Positions 18,013 to 25,310 of a stretch of 64,000 bases of DNA are shown here, piece after piece. Both the position numbers and the translations under genes were made by a program. The stretch is taken from assembly GCF_013369485.1 (NCBI RefSeq), contig NZ_JABWEB010000001.1, positions 558,001-622,000 of the forward strand. Direction: 5' to 3'. Every line of letters begins with the position of its first letter. The first letter of the stretch is position 1. Under the pieces are notes generated by a model. It was not told where the DNA came from, did not search any database, and worked only from the letters and a program-made list of their open reading frames with translations. The DNA comes from Massilia sp. BJB1822. GTDB taxonomy: Bacteria > Pseudomonadota > Gammaproteobacteria > Burkholderiales > Burkholderiaceae_D.

Positions 18013-19431
18013 GTGGAATTGACGGGCTTCGCCTATCTGGTGTTTTTCCTGCTGGTGCTGGCGGCCCACCACTACCTGCGCGCGCATGGCGGCTGGCAGA
18101 AAGCCATGCTCACCGCCGCCAGCTACTACTTCTACGCCACCATCGACTGGCGCTTCATGGGCCTGCTGGCCGCCTTCAGCGTCATTAACTACAGCGCCGG
18201 CGAAGTGGTGATGCGCGCGCGCAGCCCCGCCCTGCGGCGCGCGGCGGTGGCGGCGGCCGTTGTCGCCAGCCTGGCCATGCTCGGCTACTTCAAATACCTG
18301 AACTTCTTTGCGGCGATGCTGAACAGCGTGGCCCAGTGGATGGGACAGGATGCGCTGCTGCCGCTGGTGAGCGTGCTGCTGCCGGTGGGGATCTCCTTCA
18401 TGACCTTCCAGGCCATCAGCTACCCCATCGACCTGTATGCGGGACGGCTGCAAAAGACCTGCAGCTTCGGCGACTTCGCCTTGTTCATCGCCTTCTTCCC
18501 GCGCCTTCTGGCGGGTCCTATCGTCCCCGCCGCCTACTTCCTGCCGCAGCTGGAACAGCCGGTGCGCGTGAGCGAAGACCAGCGCTTCGAAGGCCTGGCC
18601 CTGGTGCTGCGCGGCGTGGTCAAGAAAGTGCTGCTGGCCGATACCCTGGGCAGCCATCTGGTCGATCCGGCGTTTGCCAATCCCGGCGTGTATTCCTCTG
18701 CCTTTCTCTGGCTCGCCATGTTCGGCTACAGCCTGCAAGCCTATCTGGACCTGAGCGGCTACACCGATATGGCCCTGGGCGCAGCGCGCATGCTGGGCTA
18801 CCGGCTGCCATCCAACTTCAACCGGCCCTACCTCGCCACCAGCGTCGCCAATTTCTGGCAGCGCTGGCATATCAGCATGTCCTCCTTCTTCCGCAACTAC
18901 CTGTACACGCCCCTGTCGGCGGCATGGAGCGCGCCGGCCTGGCTCAATCTACTGATCGTGTTCGTGGCCATCGGCCTGTGGCATGGAGCGGGCTGGAATT
19001 TCGTCGTCTACGGCCTGCTGCACGGCAGTCTGGTGGCGCTGGAACATCTGCGCAGCGAAGCGCGCACCGCGCGCGGACTGCCGGCGCCCGTGTATCGCGG
19101 CCTGCGGCTGGCGCTGCAGGTGGCACTCATCTTCAGCATCGTCTCGCTGACGCGCATTCTGTTTCGCAGCGAGAGCTTGGCGGTGGCCGGCTCCTACCTC
19201 GCCGCCATGGCGGGACCGCTGGATGGCCGCTTTCCGCTGTCGCTCTCGGCCCTGCTGGCGCTGGCCGCCGCCGCCCTGCTGCACTTCACCCCGATGCGCT
19301 GGCGCGAACAGCTGATGGCAGCCGTCAACCGCCAGCCCGCCTGGGCTTTTGGCGCCAATTTCGCCGCAATCACCTATTTGAGTATCGTTTTCACGCGCGG
19401 CAACGGCGGCTTCATCTACTTCCAATTCTGA
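18013..19431 (+). CDS. MBOAT family O-acyltransferase (DltB/AlgI-like) with C-terminal Tyr hexapeptide
   Basis: This 472-residue polytopic membrane protein starts at GTG 18013, 9 bp after the fusion gene, with AAGG overlapping that stop. MBOAT signatures are clear: FLPQLEQP, LSGYTDMALGAARMLGY, NFWQRWHISMSSFFRNYLY, and the catalytic His324 in LWHGAGWNF. The family moves an acyl group from a cytosolic thioester across the membrane to an envelope acceptor. The last six residues, FIYFQF (467-472), place a tyrosine four residues from the C-terminus. This resembles the acyl-shuttle hexapeptide known on DltX and fused to some MBOAT proteins. The upstream carrier domain is the obvious acyl donor and the SGNH domain the probable final transferase. 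The polymer acylated is unknown. Confidence 0.9.
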   Translation: MELTGFAYLVFFLLVLAAHHYLRAHGGWQKAMLTAASYYFYATIDWRFMGLLAAFSVINYSAGEVVMRARSPALRRAAVAAAVVASLAMLGYFKYLNFFAAMLNSVAQWMGQDALLPLVSVLLPVGISFMTFQAISYPIDLYAGRLQKTCSFGDFALFIAFFPRLLAGPIVPAAYFLPQLEQPVRVSEDQRFEGLALVLRGVVKKVLLADTLGSHLVDPAFANPGVYSSAFLWLAMFGYSLQAYLDLSGYTDMALGAARMLGYRLPSNFNRPYLATSVANFWQRWHISMSSFFRNYLYTPLSAAWSAPAWLNLLIVFVAIGLWHGAGWNFVVYGLLHGSLVALEHLRSEARTARGLPAPVYRGLRLALQVALIFSIVSLTRILFRSESLAVAGSYLAAMAGPLDGRFPLSLSALLALAAAALLHFTPMRWREQLMAAVNRQPAWAFGANFAAITYLSIVFTRGNGGFIYFQF

Positions 19432-19535
19432 GCTGGCAGGGTTTTTGATGTGATTTGTGCAATAACTTCCGCATTCTCATGGACGGCGGCGGCGAAAGCC
19501 GGTATCCTTCGTCTCACTTTCGACATCCCACCCGC

Positions 19536-19611
19536 GCGGCTGTAGCTCAGTGGATAGAGTATTGGCCTCCGAAGCCAAGGGTCGCTGGTTCGATCCCAGC
19601 CAGCCGCACCA
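19536..19611 (+). tRNA. tRNA-Arg (anticodon CCG)
   Basis: A full cloverleaf of 76 nt with encoded CCA. The acceptor stem is GCGGCTG/CAGCCGC, the D arm starts GTAGCTCAG, and the anticodon stem-loop is TTGGC-CTCCGAA-GCCAA with anticodon CCG. The T arm is GCTGG-TTCGATC-CCAGC. A scarred accessory stretch begins right after it; I found no second copy of its 3' end that would mark an att site. Confidence 0.97.
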
Positions 19612-19723
19612 CTAATTCCCAGTAAAATCAAATAGTTAGATGCTGCAGAATGTTGCACTAAAGTGCAGTATTTTGCTCATTTTGGCACAGTCACTGTGCA
19701 CAAAATTGTGCCAATTTGCTTTA

Positions 19724-19810
19724 TTACCTTTGCGGAATTTCTGACAACAACGCATCAAAGTCGTCTAATCGTTGTTTCTTCCACGCTTTAACAGATTCTT
19801 CGTCCGTTGG
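19724..19810 (-). pseudogene. Clipped C-terminal gene end, product unknown
   Basis: The minus strand encodes 28 codons with protein-like composition (DEESVKAWKKQRLDDFDALL...IPQR) ending in TAA. The frame stops being meaningful exactly where the IS21-type terminal repeat begins at 19811. It looks like the tail of a gene interrupted by the element. I do not recognise the family, and a chance open frame is possible. The 19612-19723 stretch holds only short inverted repeats (TGCACT/AGTGCA; TTGGCACA/TGTGCCAA). Confidence 0.35.
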
Positions 19811-20284
19811 TGTTGATTTGCGTTGAAAATTGACCCACCTTCCCCACGAATTTGCAACGGAATCTGACCCACGTTCATAGCACAATCGTTCCTGTCCTTT
19901 TGGCAGGAGATCGGAGTGATCGACGTGGCTTTACTCGGCATAATTCGACGCTGGCACCTTCGTGACCAGATGCCTCTCCGGGAAATCGCGAGGAGACTGG
20001 GCATTTCTCGCAATACCGTCCGGCGATATCTACGGTCGGAAACCACAGAGCCCTCCTATGCGGAGCGGCGATCATCAAGCGTCTTAGACAAGTATTCGGT
20101 GCAGCTTTCAGCCTGGCTAAAGGCCGAGGCAAGCAAGCCCCGCAAGCAGCGACGCAATCTAAAGCAGCTCCATCTGGATCTTAAGGAGCTGGGGTATGAA
20201 GGGTCATATGACCGCGTAGCCGCATTTGCCAGGCAGTGGAAGGTGGGTCAACTGGAGTGGGTCAATTCCGCGAGCAAACGAACA
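19811..20284 (+). mobile_element. Internally deleted IS21-family remnant with both ends
   Basis: The two ends form an imperfect terminal inverted repeat of about 28 bp: TGTT-N2-TTTGC-N6-AATTGACCCAC on the left and its reverse complement on the right. Extra TGACCCAC copies lie just inside each end, as is usual for IS21 elements. Between them only the first part of istA survives. The span is 474 bp against about 2.5 kb for a full element; istB and the rest of istA are missing. No clear target-site duplication flanks it. Confidence 0.65.
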
Positions 20285-20299
20285 CATAGGAGAAGTTAA
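19916..20299 (+). pseudogene. istA: IS21 transposase IstA, N-terminal fragment
   Basis: This 127-codon frame starts at GTG 19916 behind AGGAGATCGG. The first roughly 105 residues match IstA: IRRWHLRDQMPLREIARRLG and SRNTVRRYL form the DNA-binding helix-turn-helix region, followed by RKQRRNLKQLHLDLKELGYEGSYDRV. The DDE integrase core (another 350 or so residues) is absent. After QWKVGQ the frame runs through the right terminal repeat and stops at TAA, overlapping the ATG of the next gene by one base. It cannot transpose by itself. Its promoter could drive the downstream antitoxin gene. Confidence 0.75.
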
Positions 20300-20763
20300 T
20301 GTCGAACGTAATTGATCGGCTGGACAACAAGGAAGACCTTGAACTGGCAAAAGCTGCTCAGCGCTGCATTGTTAGCGCATTAGATCACTCGCGTGCGATC
20401 AATATTTCCATTGTTGAGGAAGGCGTCGAAAGAATTGAAGATGCGCCATTGCTCAAGCTCCCACCCAAAGTTTTGCGTTTGTTTTCTGATTTATTGGGTG
20501 CGATGGCGCAAGGTAAGGCGGTTACGATAGTGCCTAAAGAGCTGGACGTTACGACGCAAGAAGCAGCAATGTTTTTGAACGTATCTCGTCCTTATCTTAT
20601 ACGTCTTCTGGATGAGGGAAAAATAGCCTTCCACAAGGTAGGTACTCATCGCCGCATTCGTTTTGAGGACGTGGTTGAGTACAAGGAAACCCGACGAAAA
20701 TCTGCGCAGAGCGCACTTCAAGCTTTAGTTGATCAGGCTCAGGAACTTGATATGGGCTATTGA
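20299..20763 (+). CDS. Excisionase-type HTH antitoxin, partner of PIN toxin
   Basis: This 154-residue protein has a C-terminal MerR/excisionase-like helix-turn-helix (TTQEAAMFLNVSRPYLIRLLDEG, then HKVGTHRRIRFEDVVEY). This layout is typical of antitoxins paired with a PIN-domain toxin. The start ATG at 20299 has AGGAGAAG upstream. The stop overlaps the toxin ATG (TGATG), normal for such pairs. GC content and codon use are clearly lower than in the surrounding genes, a sign of transfer. The toxin is truncated, so this is probably an orphan antitoxin now. Its original promoter region has been replaced by the IS remnant. Confidence 0.75.
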   Translation: MSNVIDRLDNKEDLELAKAAQRCIVSALDHSRAINISIVEEGVERIEDAPLLKLPPKVLRLFSDLLGAMAQGKAVTIVPKELDVTTQEAAMFLNVSRPYLIRLLDEGKIAFHKVGTHRRIRFEDVVEYKETRRKSAQSALQALVDQAQELDMGY

Positions 20764-20882
20764 TGGCCGGATATTACCGCTACACTGCGGTGCTTGATGC
20801 CTGTCTCCTATATCCGGCACCGCTTCGCAAATCTGCAGAAGATTTTACTTCAACATATGAGCAATGCAGCCCCGTTGACTGA
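20763..20882 (+). pseudogene. Truncated PIN-domain toxin
   Basis: Only 39 codons remain. The start MAGYYRYTAVLDACLLYPAPLR is the first strand of a PIN RNase domain, including the first metal-binding acid, Asp12. After residue 22 the sequence no longer looks like the family, and TGA follows at 20880. The other three acidic catalytic residues are lost, so it cannot be an active RNase. It overlaps the antitoxin stop by one base, and the histidine kinase stop begins 3 bp after it on the other strand, so the deletion joined accessory DNA to the core chromosome. Confidence 0.7.
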
Positions 20883-20885
20883 CCC

Positions 20886-22256
20886 TTAAGCCGGCAACTC
20901 CACGCTGAAGGTACACCCCCGCCCATCCAGCCCCCCGCTCAGCCGCACATTGCCCGCCAGGCGCGCCACGGCTTGCTTGACGATGGCCAGTCCCAGTCCC
21001 GACCCCGGCGTATCGTGGCCGCCGCTGCCGCGGTAGAAGCGTTCGAAGATCAATTCCTGTTCGCTTGGCGCGATGCCGGGGCCGTTGTCGGCCACCGCCA
21101 GTTGCAGGCCGCCGCCGTTGCGCGCCAGGCGGACCACGATGCGCCCCCCTTCCTGCGTGTAGTGGACGGCGTTGCGCAGCAGGTTTTGCAGAATGGCCTG
21201 GAAGGCCGGCACGTCGAGCGTGTGCGGCAGCGTGTCGGGCGCGTCGAGTTCCAGCTCGAGCTGGCGCGCCAATGCTGCGGGGGCGGCCAGGGCGAGTTCC
21301 TGACGCGCCAATTCGGCCACGTCGACCTTGCTGGCGCTGCGTGCCGTGCTGCCGTCGGCCTGCGCCATTTCCAGCAGCTGCGCGATCAGGTGCGAGGCAC
21401 GCGAGATCGCGTGGTCGAGGCGTTGTTCGGCGACGCGGCGCTGCGTTTCGTCGGGCGCGGCGGCCAGGGCGTGAGCCTGCACCGAGATCACGGCCAGCGG
21501 CGTGCGCAGTTCGTGTGCGGCGTCGTGGACGAAATTGTGTTCGCGTTCGATGCGCCGGCGCAGTTTGGCCAGCAATTGGTTGATCGCCTGGCCCAGCGGC
21601 AGCAGGTCGGCATAGTTGGGATTGAGGTCGAGCGGCGACAATTCGTCCGGGCCGCGCGCGGCAATCCGTTTCGATAGCAGGTGCAGGGGACGCAGGCCGC
21701 GCGCCACGGCGATCCAGATCGGCAGCAGTACCAGCGGGAAGGCGATTAGCAAATCCTTGACCAGATCGCTGCCGACGCTGGTCAGCACCCAGAACGGCGC
21801 GGGCACCGGCATGGCCACGGTCAGAATCCAGCGTTCGGACTCGCCGCGGTAAACGCGGTAGCGCAGGCCGTGGATGATGGCATTGCCGATCTGCCCATTC
21901 ATGCCCTTGAGCCGCACCCCTTCCGCTTCCGGCGACAGGAATAGGCGCTCGCCATTGCGCGCATCGAGCTGCAGCAGCACGGCGCCCGGCACATCGATGC
22001 TGTCGTAGTAGTCGTTGAGGATGATGGAGGTCGTGTTGGCGACGGCGCGCGCTTCATCGGCTGTGGTCAGGCCGCTGATGGAGCCCATCATGCTGGCGCT
22101 GAAATCGCGCAGTTCCTGGTCGTTGTGGCGCACATCGCGCGCCTTGACGAATTCCATGCCGAGAAATACCGACCACACCAGCACGAACGCAATCAGCAGG
22201 GCCACTACGATGCGCCGCGTGAGGGTCGGCCTGGCCCATGGCCGCCGCCGGTGCAT
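20886..22256 (-). CDS. Two-component sensor histidine kinase (QseC-like)
   Basis: This is a 456-residue inner-membrane kinase. Transmembrane helices at about 15-36 and 165-185 bracket a periplasmic sensor region of roughly 130 residues, followed by HAMP-like and kinase domains. The phosphorylated His248 is in HDAAHELRTPL. ATP-binding boxes follow: N box NLLRNAVHYT, G1 DNGPGIAP, F box FERFYRG, G2 GSGLGLAIV. The ATG at 22256 overlaps the regulator stop (ATGA), so the two are translationally coupled. The sensed signal is unknown. An open frame continues far upstream but only as a shadow of the regulator gene. Confidence 0.92.
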   Translation of the reverse strand: MHRRRPWARPTLTRRIVVALLIAFVLVWSVFLGMEFVKARDVRHNDQELRDFSASMMGSISGLTTADEARAVANTTSIILNDYYDSIDVPGAVLLQLDARNGERLFLSPEAEGVRLKGMNGQIGNAIIHGLRYRVYRGESERWILTVAMPVPAPFWVLTSVGSDLVKDLLIAFPLVLLPIWIAVARGLRPLHLLSKRIAARGPDELSPLDLNPNYADLLPLGQAINQLLAKLRRRIEREHNFVHDAAHELRTPLAVISVQAHALAAAPDETQRRVAEQRLDHAISRASHLIAQLLEMAQADGSTARSASKVDVAELARQELALAAPAALARQLELELDAPDTLPHTLDVPAFQAILQNLLRNAVHYTQEGGRIVVRLARNGGGLQLAVADNGPGIAPSEQELIFERFYRGSGGHDTPGSGLGLAIVKQAVARLAGNVRLSGGLDGRGCTFSVELPA

Positions 22257-22912
22257 CAGGCCTCCAGCATATAACCGACGCCGCGCACGGTGCGGATGCG
22301 CTGGGCGCCGATCTTGCGCCGCAGATTCGAGACGTGCACTTCGATGGCGCCGAAATCTAGCGGGTCGCCCAGCGGTTCCAGGCGCTGCGCCAGCGCGCCC
22401 TTGGGCACCACGGCGCCGGCTTCGCGCGCCAGTTCCAGCACCAGCTGGAATTCGCGCGGCGAAAGGTCGAGCGCTACGCCGTCGAGCTGCACCAGGTGGG
22501 CGCGCGGTTCGATCTGCAAGGCGCCGATGCGCCATACCTCGGTGGCCTGCTGCGCGTAGCGGCGCCGCACGGCGCGGATGCGCGACATCAGTTCTGCGGT
22601 GATGAAGGGTTTGACGATGAAGTCGTCGGCGCCGCCATCGAGGCCGTTGACGCGGTCTTCCAGCCCGGCGCGCGCGGTCAGGATGATGATGGGCACCGTG
22701 CAGCCGGCATTGCGCCATTGCTTGAGCAATTGCAGGCCGCCGCCGTCGGGCAGGCTCAGATCGAGCAGTACGCAGTCGTAGTCTTGCGCGTCGCAAACCG
22801 GGGGCGCGTCGTTGATGCGGCGCCGCCATTCGCTGCTGACGCCATCGGCCTTCAGCGCTTGCTGCAAGGCCTGGCCCAGATCGAGGTCGTCTTCAATAAT
22901 TAGGATGTGCAT
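22256..22912 (-). CDS. OmpR-family response regulator (QseB-like)
   Basis: This is a 218-residue regulator. The receiver domain has acidic residues EDD at 7-9, phospho-acceptor Asp51 in LLDLSLPDGGG and Lys in FIVKPF. The winged-helix DNA-binding domain ends in the usual RTVRGVGYMLEA. I choose ATG 22912 (MHILIIEDD); seven more codons upstream are open but not family-like. TATACT, a good -10 element, lies 8 bp before this ATG and no ribosome-binding site is visible, so the message may be leaderless. It is the first gene of the pair with the kinase. Confidence 0.92.
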   Translation of the reverse strand: MHILIIEDDLDLGQALQQALKADGVSSEWRRRINDAPPVCDAQDYDCVLLDLSLPDGGGLQLLKQWRNAGCTVPIIILTARAGLEDRVNGLDGGADDFIVKPFITAELMSRIRAVRRRYAQQATEVWRIGALQIEPRAHLVQLDGVALDLSPREFQLVLELAREAGAVVPKGALAQRLEPLGDPLDFGAIEVHVSNLRRKIGAQRIRTVRGVGYMLEA

Positions 22913-23005
22913 GCGAAAAAGTATAAAGCTCAAACCTTAAGCTTTGCCAAAGGTTGATGCTCTTGACTTGATGGCAATGCCAATGCGCCGGCCAGCAGCC
23001 AGGTT

Positions 23006-23386
23006 TTAACTTAGGCGTTGCAGGCGGACTTCGAAGGCCGGCAGGTCTTCCAGGAACCACACCGAGGAACCACGGTTCGATTCACGGATAAAGTCGCGCA
23101 GCGCCTCGCTGGCATCCAGTTCGGCGCTCAGATCGCCCACGATGGCGAGCTTCAGGCCGTGCGTGATCAGTTTCTGAATTGCTTCGCCGGCGAAGCGGGT
23201 ACGCAACACGAAGAAATCGGGCGAAAGGCGCGCCTTATCCAGCACCAGCCATCGCACCTCATGTCCGAAGGCGTGGCCCATAAGGTCGTTCAAATCGCCT
23301 GGGTGGCTGATGACGGGGCCATCGGCCGTGCAGTGAAGCACGTTCTGTCCGTGCAGATGGAGGAGAGTGTCGGAGGGAGTCGTCAT
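23006..23386 (-). CDS. DUF4180 domain-containing protein
   Basis: This 126-residue cytosolic protein matches the DUF4180 layout. It has an N-terminal strand pair, then DLNDLMGHAFGHEVRWLVLDKARLSPDFF, a mid segment RTRFAGEAIQKLITHGLKLAIVGDLS, and a C-terminal FIRESNRGSSVWFLEDLPAFEVRL. Function is not established. It stands alone on the minus strand between the regulator gene and a divergent secreted-protein gene, with no obvious partner. Confidence 0.75.
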   Translation of the reverse strand: MTTPSDTLLHLHGQNVLHCTADGPVISHPGDLNDLMGHAFGHEVRWLVLDKARLSPDFFVLRTRFAGEAIQKLITHGLKLAIVGDLSAELDASEALRDFIRESNRGSSVWFLEDLPAFEVRLQRLS

Positions 23387-23493
23387 GCCAATAATGTAAC
23401 CCAGTTAGCGATGCGCTGCTTTCTCGTGGACCTTCATATTCTCTGAAGGTTGGCAATGTTAGACTTGTGCTAACTAATTAAACAAGGAAAGCA

Positions 23494-24300
23494 ATGAAGC
23501 TTTCTCGCTGTTTTTGCTGGCTGGCGCTGGTCTGCTGCGCGCCGCTCCAGGCGCAGCAAAGTTCGGACACGGGCGCCGTGCAGGTAGTGGAGATCAGTGG
23601 CCTCAGCGATCCGGACGAACGCCGTTACCGCGATCTGGTGAAAGGCATGGACTTCTTCGAGCAATACCATCATCTGGCGCCGCAGGCCACGCTGCGCTAC
23701 CGTATCTTGCCGCGCCTGCCCAAGGTGGCGGCACAAGGTACGGTGCTCACCCTGCGCGGCAATGGCGGCGGCACGGTGCTGCCGCTGGCGCCGGATATGA
23801 GTTTCACCGTGGAGCGCGACAGCAAGCTGTATGAGGAAAATGCGGTGGTCAGTAGCAACCGCAAGGACCGCAGCTTTGCCTGGTTGTCCGAGGTGCGTAC
23901 GCCAGGCCTGCCCGCCCATATGCGCCGTCTGGGCGACTTGCGCCTTGAGTGCGAGGTCAATCGCGGCGCAGACCTGGCTAAGGGACTGAAGACGCCAAGC
24001 TGGTATGCGTTGAACGCGGCCTCCGATGTGTGCGTGAACCGCAAGCAGGGCTGGTGGCTGTACGCTGAGCGTCCCGTTTTCAGCGCCACCCTGGTGCATG
24101 GCGCGCGGCGCCAGGTGCTGTTCTCTTCGCACTACTATGGTAGACCCTTGCCGCCGATGATTTTCTCTTTTTATGATTTCTATCCGCTGCTAATGGACCG
24201 CACGGTGTGGATCCATATTTCGGACGCCAGTTGGCCGGACGATACGCTGATCGAGCTGGAATACATGGACGAGGCGCCGCTGGCCTCGTCCATGCACTAG
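23494..24300 (+). CDS. Secreted protein of unknown function
   Basis: This is a 268-residue protein with a signal peptide (MKLSRCFCWLALVCCAPLQAQ). I do not recognise a family. The mature part includes an RYRDLVKGMDFFEQYH segment, a beta-rich middle (TVLTLRGNGGGTVLPLAPDMSFTV), two cysteines that could pair (in LECEVN and DVCVNR), and a WIHISDASWPDDTLIELEY end suggestive of an immunoglobulin-like or beta-sandwich fold. AAGGAAAG precedes the ATG. The lipoprotein gene starts 9 bp downstream, so the two probably form an operon. Confidence 0.6.
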   Translation: MKLSRCFCWLALVCCAPLQAQQSSDTGAVQVVEISGLSDPDERRYRDLVKGMDFFEQYHHLAPQATLRYRILPRLPKVAAQGTVLTLRGNGGGTVLPLAPDMSFTVERDSKLYEENAVVSSNRKDRSFAWLSEVRTPGLPAHMRRLGDLRLECEVNRGADLAKGLKTPSWYALNAASDVCVNRKQGWWLYAERPVFSATLVHGARRQVLFSSHYYGRPLPPMIFSFYDFYPLLMDRTVWIHISDASWPDDTLIELEYMDEAPLASSMH

Positions 24301-24309
24301 GACACCGCC

Positions 24310-24702
24310 ATGCACATGCGTTTTGAAAGCGGCCTTGCCGCACTCTGTCTGCTGGTGCTGAGCGCTTGCGCCAGTTCGGCGCGCACGTCCACGGGTGTGA
24401 GCGTGACCGAGGCGCAGGCCCGGCTCGTCGTCGGCCAGAGCAGCAAGAGCGAGGTGGCGACGGCGCTGGGCCGGGCGGCTGTGACCAGCTTCCCCAGCGG
24501 CTATGAGGTCTGGGTCTACAACGACAAGCTGGAATTGCCCGCGCTGATCGGTTTTGTGCCAGTGGTTGGATCGGTGGCGGGCGCCGTCGAGGCGACGGCG
24601 CAAAGCCGGGAGCTGGTCATCCTGTTCGACCCGAGCGGCAAGGTGCACAAATACCAGATGCGCGTCGATGGCTCGCGGCTGGAAAAACTGGTCGGACCTT
24701 AA
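24310..24702 (+). CDS. Outer-membrane lipoprotein, BamE/SmpA-like domain
   Basis: This is a 130-residue lipoprotein. The signal peptide ends in the lipobox LSAC (lipidated Cys20). The mature part VTEAQARLVVGQSSKSEVATALGRAAVTSFPSGYEVWVY follows the SmpA/OmlA pattern (G-x-S-x-x-E-V-x-x-x-L-G followed by a Tyr/Trp strand). A glycine-rich hydrophobic stretch (IGFVPVVGSVAGAVEA) and a final beta strand follow. It is co-oriented with the secreted protein upstream. It is unlikely to be BamE itself because the insertion after the core is not typical. Confidence 0.65.
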   Translation: MHMRFESGLAALCLLVLSACASSARTSTGVSVTEAQARLVVGQSSKSEVATALGRAAVTSFPSGYEVWVYNDKLELPALIGFVPVVGSVAGAVEATAQSRELVILFDPSGKVHKYQMRVDGSRLEKLVGP

Positions 24703-24763
24703 GGCGGCAAGGCGGCGCGCCACAGCGTTGACAGGCGATATGCAAGTCGCCGCGCAAATCCGC

Positions 24764-24785
24764 TATAATGAGAATAATTCTCATT
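24764..24785 (+). promoter_or_regulatory. TATAAT -10 element overlapped by a Fur box
   Basis: TATAAT (24764-24769) overlaps the 19-bp palindrome AATGAGAA-TAA-TTCTCATT (24767-24785), a strong match to the Fur site. Iron-loaded Fur would cover the -10 region and block the sigma-factor gene. A start near 24776 leaves a 37-base leader before ATG 24813. The -35 element is poor (TGCAAG at 17 bp). Confidence 0.85.
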
Positions 24786-24812
24786 TGCAAGCGACCGCTG
24801 CCACGCCGCACC

Positions 24813-25310
24813 ATGTCCTCATCCCACCCGCTTCACAGCCTGTACACCGACCATGGCGCATGGCTGCGCAACTGGTTGCGCGCAAAGCTGGGCAATGCCT
24901 GGGATGCGGCCGATCTGGCGCACGACACCTATGTGCGCATTCTGCAGGCCGGCACCCGCCCCGCTGCGGAAGACTCGCGGCGCTATCTGGTGCAGGTGGC
25001 GAATGGCTTGATGATCGACCTGTTTCGCCGCCGCCGCATCGAGGCGGCGTATCTGGAGGCGCTGAGCCTTTTGCCGGAAGCCCAGGCGCCGTCCGAGGAG
25101 AGCCGGGCGCTGGCCATCGAGGCGCTGCTTGAGCTGGACCGGCTGCTGCACAAGCTGCCGGCCAAGGCGCGCCACGCTTTCCTGCTGTGCAAGCTGGATG
25201 GATTGAGCTATCGCGAGATTGCGGTGCAACTGGGCGTGTCCGTTTCCTCCGTCGAAAAATACATCGCGGCGGCCTTGCAGGCTTGCTGCCTGGCGCTGTA
25301 CCAGCCATGA
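24813..25310 (+). CDS. FecI-like ECF sigma factor
   Basis: This 165-residue sigma70-family protein with regions 2 and 4 directs transcription of an iron-siderophore receptor gene. Region 2 includes DAADLAHDTYVRIL and the RRYLVQVANGLMIDLFRRRR segment. Region 4 is a helix-turn-helix (LDGLSYREIAVQLGVSVSSVEKYIAAAL). I start it at 24813 because the earlier in-frame ATG at 24768 lies inside the Fur-controlled -10 element. The stop overlaps the FecR-like start (ATGA). The set sigma, anti-sigma, receptor is the standard cell-surface signalling arrangement. Confidence 0.93.
   Translation: MSSSHPLHSLYTDHGAWLRNWLRAKLGNAWDAADLAHDTYVRILQAGTRPAAEDSRRYLVQVANGLMIDLFRRRRIEAAYLEALSLLPEAQAPSEESRALAIEALLELDRLLHKLPAKARHAFLLCKLDGLSYREIAVQLGVSVSSVEKYIAAALQACCLALYQP

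Noticed and set aside
19811..20284. Target-site duplication around the IS21 remnant
   Set aside because: Left flank (CCGTTGG) and right flank (CATAGGA) do not match, so no duplication could be called.
22913..22950. QseB/PmrA-type CTTAA direct repeat before the regulator gene
   Set aside because: Half-sites are imperfect and their spacing does not fit the usual 11-bp period.
24728..24769. TTGACA at 24728 as -35 partner of the TATAAT at 24764
   Set aside because: The spacer is 30 bp, far too long; the -10 element and Fur box stand on their own.
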